From NCBI GenBank assembly GCA_963969345.1, contig OZ017769.1, positions 9,055,725 through 9,119,724 on the forward strand: a stretch of 64,000 bases of DNA, in the 5' to 3' direction. Below, one piece after another: positions 9,333-20,979 of this stretch. A program made the translations under genes and the position numbers. The notes beneath the pieces are model-generated. The model saw only the letters and a list, made by a program, of their open reading frames with translations. It was not told where the DNA came from and made no database searches. Numbering within the stretch: position 1 is the first letter of the stretch; the number at the start of each line of letters is the position of its first letter. Source of the DNA: Turbatrix aceti (lineage: Eukaryota > Nematoda > Chromadorea > Rhabditida > Panagrolaimidae).

Positions 9333-11188
9333 CAAGCGACAGGTTCATTTTTATCACTTTTTGATGTTTTTGTACGTCATTGTCTATTTTTGATTAATTT
9401 TTAACAAATCAAAGATCATTGCCAAATAAACCTGTAAGAGGTGTCTAGACGAAACGATTCACAGTCAAGGGTGTCAACGGGCCAAATTTTTGTCGGCCCG
9501 GCCCACCTTTTTACCAAAGGGTAAAATTGAAGCAAATTTTACTAAAATTTTTCCAATTTGTTGAAAAATATGAGTTAAAAAGCTAAAAATACACGTTGTT
9601 ATTCATAATCGGGGGAGGATTACTCAAAATGAGCAACACGGAGAAGTCGAAATCAAGCTTGCGTCGAGGCAGAGTCAGACATACGGCACCCAGGCAGTGT
9701 TCTCAACGGGCCGGCCCGGTCAATGTGATGCGGGTGTTTTCCTCTGTCCGAGCCGGGCCGATTAGTTTTTATTGCCCGGACCGAGAAGACAATCAACTAA
9801 GTTTTGTAGATTCAAAATGTCAAACTTCAGCTTTAAGAACAATGTTATCACTTTCATATTTAAAGAATTAATTAATTATACCGGAAATTGTGTATCAACT
9901 GCAAGAGAATTCTGAATCTGATCAAATTTCGCGAACGAACATGAACGAACACGAACGTTCACCCATCCCTGACTGATATCCTTCAAATTGAACTTCCTTC
10001 CAGAGATCAACCAGAAAATCGTTGTTTTTTTATTTTCGATAGAATACAGAGGCAGTTTCGAGATCATTCCGGAAGCAAAACGGATTTGAAAAAAAAAACA
10101 ACACGTCGTCGATACATGTTTATTTATTTATGTAGCCTTTGTGCACGACTCACATCAGTTTCTTCCCCCCCCCCAGTGTTGCTGTTGGCTGATTTATTGT
10201 GATCCCAGCGCCCCTGGAAAAGGAAACGATCGGCCACCGCTACTATGATACATACTTCGACAAACCGCCCCCAGAGACACGACACGCGCACACGAATCCG
10301 GCGAATGACGTGGGCGGCGTATACGTACATCGATGCATCGAGGCGGAAAATAGGCTTTCTTTTTTGTTGCTGCGCGAAAACGGGTGTTTTTTATTCTTCA
10401 TTCATTCTTTTTCTTTGACTTACATACATACATATCCTTGTCGAGCCGATAGCCAGCCAGTCATGCTGGCAAACAAAATAAATAAAAAAGGTATAAAATC
10501 TTTCTTTTTTTTCTGTGACTGTTGCCTGTTGAGTGAGTGAGTAAAAAAGACCGGGGGAGGTGATTCAATTAACCCGTCGCATCGTGTGTCTTCGTTCTTC
10601 CGTTAATGGATGCGGTAGACGACAACGACGACGACGCCCGCGGGGGAAAGAAGAAGTACACGATCGTAATTCGCGTACCTACCGGGCGTGGAGATCAAGT
10701 TGATCGGTTGTATGTCGACTACTTTCGTTCGTTTTGTTCGTCGACCAGTCAGTCAGTCAGTTACTCGTGATCGTCGTCTCGCAGGCGGAAGAGGCCTCGG
10801 CCTGGGACAACGTCAGAAAAAAAAGAATAGAACAGAGAAAGGTTTGATGTCACGCCCGGTCCCCTCTGTCTGTTGTGTGATCGTCGTCCTCGGTGGTTTT
10901 GGTTTCTTCTGCGCCGCATCGATCGAACATTTTGCGTGTTTTTGACGTGTATAAATATTTCTCATGGTGGTTCGTTTGCCGACGCGATCAGATCACGATG
11001 ATTATCACATGTGTGCCGGTCTTGTCCTTTTTTGCGTGTTACGTCAATTTTTTTTGGTAACACGCTCAACTTTGCGCGCTGCTTGTTACCTTTTTTTTGT
11101 ATTTTTATTACTGAAGTGAGCTCCGATCAGATATTTCAGCTCACCCGTGTCTGTATATCTCACATGCTAACCTCACTTTCCAAGAAAA
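9333..11188. other. Spacer with repeat fragments, upstream of the PDZ gene
   Basis: Two degenerate copies of a GGCCCG-word repeat occur near 9464-9510 and 9702-9785. The second starts CAGTGTTCTC, like a hAT terminus. A CGAAC-word repeat fragment ends CCATCCCTG at about 9964. From 10140 the sequence becomes mixed and GC-richer with CGACGACGAC runs, as expected of promoter and leader sequence for the downstream PDZ gene. No coding exon could be supported. Confidence 0.45.
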
Positions 11189-13632
11189 ATGATGGAACCC
11201 CGCGAATCTGCCGTCGGACGACTTGCTGAGCGTCGAATTGGTCTCCTCAAGTGAGTTACAATTTTTTTTGCAAGTTTTTTTGGTGGGACGGTTTCAATTT
11301 TTTTCAAACTTTTTGAACCCCAAAAACTTCCAGCACTATTTTTTAAATTTTTTCTTATTATTACGGGAATGCTTTTTTTAGTGCATTCCAGAAAACAAGA
11401 ATTGACACAAAACTTGCTGGTACCAGGGATTTTTGGAAGAGGGGACGTCAAAAAAAGAGGTTTAGCCTATGCATAAACATTGCTACTTCCTTCCTGCTCG
11501 ACTTTACCGCTCTTTAGAAAAGAAAAGAAAAGAAAAGAAAATTAGTTGTTTTCAATTATGTATTTCCCCTGTTCTTCGTTCGGCTGACTTTTGTGTTTTT
11601 GAGACCAGAGAAAGACAAAAAATAATAATAATGATGAAAAAAATTGTTCGTCATCTTTTTCTGTGGGTTTTACAATTTTTTATTACCGTCGATGTTGAGA
11701 TGCATTCAACTTTGATCGAAGGGCTATTTTGGGGCATGCTTCGAGACAGGTGCTCAATCATAAAAATAAATAGTCAGTCATACGCGACAGGTCGTATTTA
11801 GTTTTTATTTTCTTTTTTTTGTTCGATCGGAGTTTGATGCTTCAATAAAAACAATCTGTGACACTTTTTTTTATTCATGCCGGGAGAAAGAAGAGTTTAC
11901 GATTTTTTTCTGGGAGAAATGTTGTTTTTCTCACAATTTTTAACTTTCCGTCCGATTTGGCCTAGTTTTACACTTTCTTTTTACTTGTTTTTCTTGGGGC
12001 ATCAAAGAACATTCAAATTGATCGACCCGAAAGGTTCTGTCTAATTTTTTTAATGGAATATAAATAGTAAATATGTTTTTGACTGTTTTATATTCGATAC
12101 GCTGATTTTTTTTTTGGTTAATTTACATGTGTCTGAGATTTACAGTTGTTGATGAATAACTTGAACCCCTCGCAAATCGTAATCCGATTATGCTGTTAAA
12201 CTGAAAACGTGGATTACGGTAAATTTTTTTATACAAAAAAATTTGCGGTGGTACCAAACTAGTCCACAAAGAACATAAAAAATGATTTTAAACATCCAAA
12301 AACACAATTTTGAAATTTGTGATAAAAAAAATCTTTTATGGGGATTACTGTAGATTTTTTTGCAAAAAATGTATAAATTATAGAGAAAAGAACGTAAAAA
12401 ATTATTTTGCACATCAAAAAAATTTTTAAATTTGTTTAAAATTAAAAAAAAATTTGTCTCCGTCAAAAAATAATATTTCAATTTCCAGAAGATGCGCAAA
12501 CTCGATGGGTCGCCTCCTGGGCGTCAACAACCGGCAGCCCTCCCTCGAAGCGTGCAGCTCGGAGACAGCCCAGCAACTCCAGCAACAACAGCAACTCGAG
12601 TGGGCCCGGGATCGCCGAATCGTGACCGCAGACGACGACGAAATCATGCTCCGGCGCTCCGTCATCCTCCAGCGCACCCCGGGGCAATCGTTTGGCTTTG
12701 GACTCCAGAGCGTGGTCGTACAGCAGAAAAAGCCCGGCAGCGATGAACTCGTCGAGGAACGCATCACGTACGTCAACCGCGTCGACGACGACAGCCCTGC
12801 CGACCTCGCTGGCATCGTTCCGGGCGACGTCATCATCGCTGTCGATGGAGAAGTTGTAGTCGATCGGGGTCATGAGGAGCTTGTCTCGCTGCTCCAGTCC
12901 AAGGATCGCATGAGGCTCATCGTTCTCTTCGAAAACATGCTCCGCAAGGTCGAACTCATCGCTTTGTACCTCGATTTGGAGAATCAGCTGTCTGAGAAGC
13001 GGCGTCTTCTCGCTGAAGCCGAAGAGCAGGAGCGGGGGATTCTTCAACGGCACTCGTCCAGTGAAAACTGTGGGTTTTGGAACGAAAAAAACGGCTGAAT
13101 TTTTTTTAACTTACAAAAAGAATTTTTTATTTAAATTTTACATAAATAATTTTTTTCAATTTCAATTAAAAAAATAGAACAATTTCTTTTTTCAATTTTT
13201 TTGAAAAATGTGCGCAACCTTTTCTGAAATTTATTTTAAAAAAAATCAAAAAAAAATTTTTATTTTTTTTACTACAAAAATATAACGAAAAATATTTATC
13301 ATTGAAAAATAATACTTTTTGCTTGAAAACAATAAATTTTTGAACATGTTGAAAACTATTTAGTCTTAAAAAAAATTACTGACTCAAATTAAAAAAAAAT
13401 GCATTGAAAGCGAATTTTTCATCCAAAATTTTTTTCAGTAGCTCAACTTTCGACCTCGATAGACGAGTATGAATCGTCCACATCCACTTCAACGGCCTAT
13501 GGCGAAGACGATTGCTGTATGAGTTCCGGCGAGCTCGGCGGCTTCCTCGAACGCGCTTCTTCTGGCTACTGCTCGATCAACTCTGCTGAATCCTGGAGCG
13601 CCGATGAAGGCGGCTCTGTCGAATATTGTTGA
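11189..13632 (+). CDS. PDZ scaffold protein of the tamalin/GRASP-CYTIP family
   Basis: Exons are 11189-11250, 12489 to 13060 or 13069, and 13439-13632 (TGA). Two donors (GTGAAA, GTGGGT) keep the same frame at the end of exon 2. Intron 1 is 1.2 kb. The protein is about 275 residues. A PDZ domain starts at SVILQRTPGQSFGFGLQSV (SFGFGL is the carboxylate-binding loop) and runs through SPADLAGIVPGDVIIAVDG. A leucine-rich coiled coil follows (LIALYLDLENQLSEKRRLLA), in the order seen in tamalin and CYTIP, which bind cytohesins and membrane receptors. A Gln-rich run precedes the PDZ domain. The C-terminus is Ser/Thr-rich with a CC pair. An AATAAA lies at about 13749. The role is inferred from the family: scaffolding in receptor or vesicle traffic. 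Confidence 0.88.
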
Positions 13633-13870
13633 TGTGAGTCCGGTCAACTTTTTTTTCTCGCTCTCGTTCATCCCGGCCCTGCTGCTAGTCGTTACACGGT
13701 TCCCGAAATGCTCAGTTTTACCACCCTCTATGATGGCTGATTATGTATAATAAATATTTTGTACGGTTGTTGGTTTGATTCGTTCATATTTGTAATGTAA
13801 ATAAACAAAATTTATTTCTTTTTATTTAAATACAAATACCTCGTTTGAATTGGAAAAATGGGTTTTTTTG

Positions 13871-15027
13871 TTAGACAATGTTTTCGGATTCGGAATCAGT
13901 TAACAGAGGATCATCGTGTTCGGGATCTGTACAGCAAGATTTCGGAAAACGTATCCACTCGTCCAACGCTCGTCGGGTGACACAAATGTACAAACAGAGT
14001 CCAAAAACCAAAAACACGCCTCTGACTGCCGGTAAGTCGTTGACCACCTGCATGTTGATCGCCTCAGCCGAAAGGCATTGATTGGCCATGAAGGAAATTA
14101 TAACCAGTATAACAGAATCCGCACCGCAGAACAGAAACACCAGACTTCGAAGAATGAAGCTCAAGTTGTAATTCAAGTGCTCAGCACACTTGGAAATTAC
14201 GAAAAAGGCTATCAGAGGCGTAGTAAAAATGAACAGCAAATAACCCATGCACGCGTGCTCCGGATTGATCCACGCAGAGCGGTAGTAGGCATTTTGGATG
14301 TCTTGAACGACGCTGGAGTTGTACGACGAGGAAAGTGCGAATTCTAGAGGTTGCTAAAAGTTTTTATTAAAAATGTGGTACAATAAATGCAAGCAAAAAA
14401 ATTATTTCATGAAATAAAATAACTTTGAATTAAAATATAATGCATTTTTACGGTAAACTCCGACGTCCTCTTTATTTTTATTAAAAATTTTGTTTACACA
14501 TAAAAAATTTTCACGAATTTTTCATCAAAAACTGAGTCAAATGATGATTTTCTTGTCCAGGGTAATACATAATTTTTTATATCTTGCCGCTCAAAAACAA
14601 CAAAATTTCACGCGCAACAATGCTTGATTTTTCGTTTTGCAGATTTTGATGAACAGTTTTTTCCAATTATTATAAATTTCATGATAATAAATACTTTGCA
14701 AAGCATTTGTGAGCTAAAAAAATCAGATGACTACGAAAATCAACAACGCATGTTTTTTCAGCTGCTTCAAACCAGATCACAGCCAAGATTGCTTCCTCGT
14801 CGAAAAAAACCTACTCCATTGAGAAAAACAACGTTAACAACTTGTACAATAAAAAAACAGTATCCATGTTGATCCACTCGTCTGTTGGCTTTTTGAAACT
14901 GGTTTTTGAAAATTGATAAAGAGTATCCGCCCAAAATCATGCCTGTGTAGAAAATAAAAAACATCGGAAAGGTTGAACGTTCGTTTTTGGCCGGGAGATT
15001 TGTAGCTTTATTTTTTTGGTCGTTCAT
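13871..15027 (-). CDS. Five-helix membrane protein, unrecognised
   Basis: Two exons, 15027-14815 and 14353-13871 (TAA), give 231 residues. The ATG lies two bases after the acceptor AAATTTCAG, so the mRNA is probably trans-spliced. Hydrophobic segments lie at about residues 21-41, 57-71, 104-124, 133-157 and 181-200. A short soluble tail ends with an acidic LTDSESEN. There is a Cys pair in PKSCCTDP next to the last helix, a possible acylation site. No transporter, receptor or tetraspanin signature was recognised. The intron (460 bp) is AT-rich. The gene runs against the upstream PDZ gene, with only 238 bp between their stop codons. Confidence 0.7.
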
Positions 15028-16116
15028 TGCTGAAATTTGGAATTTAGGAGCTGTGAAGGGTAACAAAAATCACTAGTCAACGATTTTGGTATCCATTTAT
15101 GTATGTACGTATTGTGGAGTGTGATGCTAGTTAGCTGACTCATGTCAGCTAACTAAGCTAACCTCAAAAGTGTAAGTTAGCTCAGCTGACAGATGGAGCT
15201 GCGTTTCAGAGGAAACAAAACATTAGTATGGCAAAAAAAGAGAAACGCAGGTGTGTAATTAGATAACAAGGAAAAAAACGAAAGTATGAATCGAAAATTG
15301 TTCGCGTTCGTTTGCAAACAAATTTTTTTAATTGATAAAAGGAACGTAGTAAATTTTGATTAGTGATATAAAAAATTATTGCTAGTTGATAAAAAAAACA
15401 AAAAAAAATTTTATAATTTTTTTTCGTCCAAATTTCTATGAAACCAATCTGTTCGATGTTCGTTACACAAACGTGGTCAAAAATGTTCGCGTTCATGCAC
15501 GAAAAAGATATATTTATGGCCGGAAAGCTTGTCTAACCACGTCAAACTTTTGGGATGAAAAGTTTTATCGTCCTCGGTTGTTGCATTACGCAAACCCCAA
15601 CCTCCACCTATTCCGCATAAAAAAGGATGAAAAAAAAGATCGGGTACACTTGCACAAAAGAGACGTTACAATTTTTGACCCCGATGTCCATGCGTTCTGT
15701 CTCATGCGTCAACTTTCACGCGGCCTCCACCGCAAAGGTAAACATCAATTCCATTGACCAAGCGCTTGGCAACTGTTTGAACGAGATGTACAAGTACAAA
15801 ACACAAACGTGTAACACAAAACATCAATCACAAATGTAAATGCGTTACCATAAAATGCCATAGAACGAGCGTTTGTACAGGTTGAATATATTTTATTAAA
15901 AACTGTTTTCTTCTTGCTCGTTGTCAGCTTTGTTGTCAGCTAAAAAAATATTAAAATTTAAAAGTCTGTAAAAATTTAAAAATATAAAAAAAAACCTCAT
16001 TAAAAATTCAGTTTTTTTTGCTAACATAATTTTTTGATGCTTGTCATGCATCGAAAAATTATACACTAGCATTCCCAAAATTTATACCATTATAAAAAGT
16101 TTCCGCATAGCGCAGG
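15028..16116. other. AT-rich spacer with repeat fragments
   Basis: Fragments of the dispersed GTTCGCGTTCG/CAAAAATGTTCGCG repeat lie near 15300-15330 and 15466-15495. The minus strand of 15894-15950 reads as a short exon-like piece (ADNKADNEQEENSF then stop and AATAAA) resembling the C-terminus of the gene at 17131. It is probably a relic. No complete gene was seen. Confidence 0.45.
15129..15154. repeat. Perfect 11-bp inverted repeat
   Basis: AGTTAGCTGAC and GTCAGCTAACT surround the tetramer TCAT. Partial copies (AGCTAACC, TTAGCTCAGCTGAC) follow within 50 bp. It looks like the core of a decayed small element with short-word repeats. Confidence 0.7.
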
Positions 16117-16279
16117 ATTCAGATTCACGGCGCCCGAACAATAGAATTTTTAGACACTGTTCCGCAGCTTACGATACACGCCTTGAAAATTCTATGAAAT
16201 TTAATTTTCGAGCAGACAGACAACCTACTTGACATGCATTAAAAACATTACATTCAGTATTTTTCGAGTTTTTTGGGGA

Positions 16280-16287
16280 TATAAATA
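16280..16287 (+). promoter_or_regulatory. TATA box of micro-peptide copy B
   Basis: TATAAATA lies 57 bp before the ATG. The spacing is the same in copy D. Upstream blocks ACTTGACATGCAT, TTTTTCGAGTTTTTTGGGG and ATTCAGATTCACGGCGCCCGAACAATAG are shared with copies C and D. Confidence 0.8.
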
Positions 16288-16336
16288 CAGGCTCAAAGGC
16301 ACGGAAGACAGTTCACTTGGAATCATCGGTTCTACA

Positions 16337-16456
16337 ATGAAGTTCCTTCTGGTCATCTTCCTTCTCCTTGCTATGCTCGCCACTGCGACTGCGCATGACG
16401 ACACTGATAGATGTAATCCAACGGTAGATGATGGATGCCCCTCAAAGTCATCGTGA
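16337..16456 (+). CDS. Secreted micro-peptide family, copy B (39 aa)
   Basis: One uninterrupted frame encodes MKFLLVIFLLLAMLATATA plus the mature sequence HDDTDRCNPTVDDGCPSKSS. The first part is a textbook signal peptide. The mature part is 20 residues, acidic, with two cysteines eight residues apart that could form one disulphide. The gene has a full promoter (TATA at 16280, conserved upstream blocks from about 16117) and AATAAA/AATAAA-like signals at 16577-16587. Of the four family members it has the best evidence for being a working gene. Function is unknown. The pattern of conserved signal peptide and switched mature part is reminiscent of secreted effector or defence peptide families, but that is inference. 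Confidence 0.75.
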   Translation: MKFLLVIFLLLAMLATATAHDDTDRCNPTVDDGCPSKSS

Positions 16457-16599
16457 AGGCTTAGGTTGCAATTGTCCGCCAAATGAAATCCTATCACGAT
16501 GCCCCACCACGCCGGCTACTAATTTCTTTATGATTGAAAAAAAATCTGCTGTCTTGTTGATTGATGAAAACATTTATAATAAATAAAATGCAAGCACGA

Positions 16600-17130
16600 A
16601 TTTGATTTATCAGTAATGAAACAATCTTCAAAAAAATATGACAGAAAATTAAACCCTAAAAAGTGCGCTTTACTTTTTCGTTGCAGAACCGTTGAGAAGT
16701 TTGAAGAAAAAATCACTTGTAAAAATTGATAATATAAGCGTTTATGACGAAAAAAGCCAAAAAAAAATATGCTTTATTATCTAAAAATTTTGTTTAAAAA
16801 GTATTAAAAACGAAATATTAAAAAAATATTGTTTAAAATATTAAAAAGATATGTGCAGTAAAAACTGAAAAACTTTCACGATTCCTGGGTTTTGCCAACT
16901 TCGCCAAAAATGTTCATTACAACTGAAAAAAGCTAAAAGAATTGACTGAAAGCGTTCTTTAGAAAAGATTGGAAAAGAAACAAATTGTGGTTTTCGTTTT
17001 TTTCGAAAAACTCAATTTCAATCTTTGGTTCTAAAAGCTTGACTTTTGCTTCCGGTCAAAATCAAGGAACCATTGTTTATGCATTTTATGGCTGTTAACG
17101 CAAAATCGTGCATTAGTACAGACATGTATG
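16600..17130. other. AT-rich spacer
   Basis: Homopolymer-rich sequence between micro-peptide copy B and the gene at 17131. No coding or structural feature was recognised. Confidence 0.5.
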
Positions 17131-17838
17131 TTATCCAGCGCTTTCATCTTCTTCCTCGTTGTCAGCCTCATTACCGTCGGTCATTGCAGCACTCCGAAAC
17201 ACCCGAATATCTTCCCTCGGTCTCATCAGTTGCTGCGGATCGCTGTCGTCGTCGTCAGCATCGTACTCCTCATCTTCCGGAATGGTCGGCATTCTAAAGC
17301 TCCGGGCACGGGCTGCCCATTGCGCTTGGCGAAGTTCAGCAGACGGTTCACGATTCGGGGGTCTCAAAGCTCTGATCGCCATCATCGAAGCTGCCAGAGC
17401 GTACGGAAGATGCCCGGGCGCTCTCGATTCTGTTGGAATGACAACATTTGGGGTAGAGTCGTTGTCCGATGTATCCGAGTCATCTAAGGATACCGTAACC
17501 AGTCGACGGTACTTGAGTTCCTTCCGGAAAGTTGGAAAACATTGTCTGGTCGGAGTAGGGGAGCGGAAAACCCGGTGTTGCTCCGATGAGGCTCTTCTGG
17601 GGCGCCAGATATTGGTGGATGGGTGCGGTAGAAGTGCCGGATCCCGCGAAGAACAGGGCTCGGGCAAAGTCGGCTGACGGCACTTGTTTCGACGCTGTTT
17701 TGCTTAAACTTGTTTTTAGATCCATAAAAAAAATAAAAAATATATTTTTATACCTGCACGGATTCTGTTAGCATTGGAAGTCTGCGCAGGCCGTTGAACG
17801 CATGATTGTTGTTTACATTTTCCTCCGAGAGTATTCAT
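17131..17838 (-). CDS. Disordered acidic protein (218 aa), unrecognised
   Basis: Two exons, 17838-17754 and 17702-17131 (TAA), with a 51-bp intron (GTATAA...AAG), keep one frame. The N-terminus is basic with Cys and Gln (MNTLGGKCKQQSCVQ). The middle is Arg/Pro-rich. From about residue 100 acidic blocks alternate with a helical stretch (LPYALAASMMAIRALRP, QWAARARSFRM). The C-terminus is strongly acidic (EEYDADDDDSDPQQ, EADNEEEDESAG). No domain was recognised. It is the first of three minus-strand genes of similar disordered character; no sequence relationship among them was seen. A second frame open through 17480-17725 is probably a shadow. Confidence 0.55.
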
Positions 17839-18011
17839 AGTCAAAGTCAAAGTCCAAGTCAGTAGAAATATCAGTCAGTAGCCGCAGCAATGCCCTCCAC
17901 GTTCTCCGGTAGCACCATTTTACTGCAGCGAGCCGCGTTCGTGCGCATTTTTGCGATATTTTAATTTTCACATTTGCTCACTCAGAACAAGTCAGTCAGT
18001 TTATTTCATCT

Positions 18012-18743
18012 CTAATCTTTCCTACGATACCCCACCAGTTTTCCAAAATATTGACCAAATGATGGAAGTCTTGGATCGCTGTACCGAGGCTCCGGATTTC
18101 TTCGGTTTCGACGAAGTGCTTTGCAGTGGGCGCAGTGCGGGCAGAAGTAGGACTTTCCAGAAATCGAAATGCCTCGAGAAGATCGAGAAGCATCCAGAAG
18201 CCCCTCCCGCTCGTCAGAACGCTCGTTTTGCTCGGACAGAATCTTTTTTCTTATTTTCGGAGAAGGGACCCTCAGAAGCCGGTTGTTTGAGCGCTCAGAG
18301 GCCAACTTGAATTCGTGGAATCCGTATTTCAGGGGAGAGTTTGCCGGGGACGGGGGAACGTAAAGACATTCGTCTCTTGTATCGTTGAGATCGATTTCAT
18401 CCAGTTCGTTAGAGTTGGGCTCAGCAAGGGAATCGTAATTTTCTTGGTCTCTGTTAAACAACGGTGAGCTGGCAGATCGTTGTCGATTCTCAGAACTTCG
18501 TAAATGGGATTCTGGATTGCCGGACGTTCCAAAACTACTTTTATTATTTTCAGAAAATTCAGAGGCGTCATCGCGATCTTTTGGATACAAAACACCAGGG
18601 GGCGATTGTCTCTGAAAACTCTTGGACAAGGCAAGATGAACACAAAAACCCGAATATGTATGACTTGCAGATGCAGGATGGTTATCAGTGGGGAATTCAA
18701 AAACTGAAGCAGGGTCGTAAAATACTGAGAACCTGCGGCTCAT
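18012..18743 (-). CDS. Disordered protein with CPHCAHCK motif (243 aa), unrecognised
   Basis: A single exon runs from ATG at 18743 to the stop at 18012. The protein is Ser/Asn/Arg-rich and mostly disordered. Near the C-terminus is YFCPHCAHCKALRRNRRN, a cysteine and histidine cluster beside a basic patch that could bind a metal or be lipidated. Pro-Ser blocks such as YVPPSPANSPLKYGF could be phosphorylation sites. No known domain was recognised. Length and base composition differ from the AT-rich surroundings, which supports coding. An upstream exon cannot be excluded. Confidence 0.55.
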   Translation of the reverse strand: MSRRFSVFYDPASVFEFPTDNHPASASHTYSGFCVHLALSKSFQRQSPPGVLYPKDRDDASEFSENNKSSFGTSGNPESHLRSSENRQRSASSPLFNRDQENYDSLAEPNSNELDEIDLNDTRDECLYVPPSPANSPLKYGFHEFKLASERSNNRLLRVPSPKIRKKILSEQNERSDEREGLLDASRSSRGISISGKSYFCPHCAHCKALRRNRRNPEPRYSDPRLPSFGQYFGKLVGYRRKD

Positions 18744-19251
18744 GATGAGGAAGGATAGAGAGATAGGTTAGTTTGTTGCGTGTCAGTCGCTCACAGTCAA
18801 TCAGTCAATTATCAATGTGATGTATGTTTTTCAAATAATGTAATGATGGGTTTATGGTAATTTAAAAAAAACGAGAAACCTGAGTCCAAAACAAAGGCGG
18901 ATAAAAATAACAACGGTATCGACTGATCAGTTTCGAAAATTTTTGGGTATTCGAATGAATCAAATACTGAATTTGAACAGTAATCGAATTGGCTTTTGCT
19001 TCCTTTATAATTTTTTTTAACTTTGACTAACCTAAAAACCTGAAATTTTGGGTTGGATTGGTGTTAGTTTTGGGTTTTGGAGAAAGTACCCGAGAACCAA
19101 AAAACGAAACGAAATGCAAAAAATCCCAAACTAATTTAAAAAGCATAATTTTTAAATCGCAGCACCCCAAGTTTAAAAAAATGCAATAATTAACTTCCAA
19201 AAATGTCATTTATTTATTTCTAATCAGTCAATATTCCAGTTTCCTATTTAG

Positions 19252-19943
19252 TTAGCGACGGCGGAACGGTGGAAAAGCGTCGTTGTCTTCCTCACCAGTC
19301 GTGTCAGTTAACGACGAACTAAAATGATTTCTACCGTAGCGAGACGGTGTCTGCGAACTGCGGAAGGCAGGACGTCGCTGCAGATTCACACGACTCTCCT
19401 GACGCCTCGGAGTCCGACGAGATCGCTCAAGTTCAACCTCCGATGGCCCCTGGTTGGACTCCCGTTGCCCGCCGTAACTGACAATGGGCGACGCCGGTGC
19501 GAGTGCCCGGCTGGAAGAGGGACCTTCCACCACGTATTGCCGTTGCTCGGTTCTGATGGTATTTGGGGCCACGACCCGCGGCTGGTCTTCTATCAACTAA
19601 AAAAAAGTGGATTGTTCGCAACAAAAAATATGAAAAACAAAACTGACGTAGTCACCCTGGAAGAGCCGTCGAAGACCCTCATTGGCTGTATCTACTCGGG
19701 ATGGACCAGCTCGAGCTGGATCAGCTCTCGGTTGTTGAACGGTATTTGACGCCGCGCCAATCCGGGGGGCGTCTTCGAATAGCTGCAACTTGTCTGGTAA
19801 ATTGACAAATAAAAATTGACAAAACCTACGGTGTCACCGTTGAAAAGCGCCTGCAAACCTCCTCTGAAAGAACGAGCGTCTTCAAACTCGTACGTAACCT
19901 TGGTCACCTTGACGTAGCCAGGTCCCCTGGGCGGCTGAGTCAT
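19252..19943 (-). CDS. Arg-rich protein with an internal repeat (202 aa), unrecognised
   Basis: Three exons, 19943-19826, 19793-19648 and 19596-19252 (TAA), with introns of 32 and 51 bp, join in frame. Exons 1 and 2 each end in a related unit, GLQALFNGDTV and GLRRLFQGDYV, so the N-terminal half looks like two copies of a module of about 45 residues. The C-terminal exon is Arg/Gln/Ser-rich and low in complexity, ending FPPFRRR. Function is unknown. A 32-bp first intron is unusually short even for nematodes, so that splice should be confirmed. Confidence 0.55.
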
Positions 19944-20565
19944 GGTCAAAAATGGTCAGTTTGATGGCAAATCAAAAGACAAACCAAGTGCAAAAGAAAC
20001 TGTCGAAAGGCATTCTTCTGCGGTAATCAAAATTTAACTAATGCAAATTTATGTACGCCGTTTCTTTTTCCGTCTGCCGAAGCAACCGTAACCAAACAAT
20101 CTCTATCCAAAAATCTCACTCAGAGATTCAGGATGCAACTCTGACTATTTTGGTCGTTACAATCATTACAAAAGTTTAGAGCTCACTTAATTTCAAAACA
20201 GGTATTTTATCAGTTTTGTAAATTTTGTAGCCGGACTGTTATTACCCGCACTCGCATAAGGAGCACTAAAGGAGCACAATGGGAGAGAAAGGCGCTATCA
20301 AGGATCGGAACGAAAATGAAGGAACACAATGCGCAACATTATCCATCCAAGGTGTTGCAAATCGTGTACTTTACACGCACGCACGACACGAAGCTATTAG
20401 GCGACGTCGTGTCGTGTAGCTTTGAATTTGCCTACACGACACGATCGTCGTGTGCTACACGACGTCGCCTCGTGCGATCGTGTAGCTGTTACACGGCGAA
20501 AATCGTCAGTTTTGAAAACCGATGAAAATCGTCAGAATGCACAACTGACGATTCAGATTTTTCTC
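19944..20565. other. Spacer with palindromic CGTGTCG-word repeat
   Basis: From about 20376 to 20500 the words CGACGTCGTGTCGTGTAG and CTACACGACACG alternate in both orientations, giving an imperfect palindrome. It resembles the word-repeat cores of the MITEs but has no clean termini or target duplication. No gene was seen. Confidence 0.5.
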
Positions 20566-20775
20566 AGTGCAAATTTCAAAGTTCAACGTCAACGTGTTGC
20601 AACAGCAACGCACGTTGCACATGAGAGGTATATTTATACTCCCTCAAACTCCCTCCCTCGGCCATCTCTACTCATTAATTTTCGAAGTTGTGCTTTATCC
20701 ACAATATGAATCTTACAACACCACAAGTTCAGATCTAACTGTAGTTGTGATCCGCGTCGGTGCTCCAATGCCTTG

Positions 20776-20922
20776 TCACATTAACCAACAAAGCAACATA
20801 TTTGCCAAAACAATTGCGATGAGGGTTGGGGTACCGCAGGTATTGGCAGAACTCGTGGGGTCGTCGGCATTCGCAGTGGCGAGCATAGCAAGGAGAAGGA
20901 AGATGACCAGAAGGAACTTCAT
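20776..20922 (-). CDS. Secreted micro-peptide family, copy C (48 aa)
   Basis: The signal peptide MKFLLVIFLLLAMLATANA is nearly the same as in copies A and B, but the rest is different: a short polar part DDPTSSANTCG, then hydrophobic TPTLIAIVLANMLLCWLM to the end. A signal peptide, a small hydrophilic piece and a hydrophobic C-terminus is the layout of a GPI-anchor precursor or of a tiny double-spanning membrane peptide. The sequence is identical to copy D. The promoter is intact. Function is unknown. Confidence 0.7.
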   Translation of the reverse strand: MKFLLVIFLLLAMLATANADDPTSSANTCGTPTLIAIVLANMLLCWLM

Positions 20923-20971
20923 TGTAGAACCGATGATTTCAAGTGAACTGTCCTCCGAGCTTTTGTGCTTG

Positions 20972-20979
20972 TATTTATA
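20972..20979 (-). promoter_or_regulatory. TATA box of micro-peptide copy C
   Basis: TATAAATA on the minus strand, about 57 bp before the ATG, with the same upstream blocks as copies B and D. Confidence 0.8.

Noticed and set aside
15386..15757. 123-codon plus-strand frame
   Set aside because: Begins in homopolymer tracts and repeat fragments, with no domain, splice support or biased composition.
20376..20500. CGTGTCG-word palindrome as a fourth complete MITE
   Set aside because: The possible ends (CAAGGTGTTG and GTTACACGG) do not pair well and no target duplication is present.
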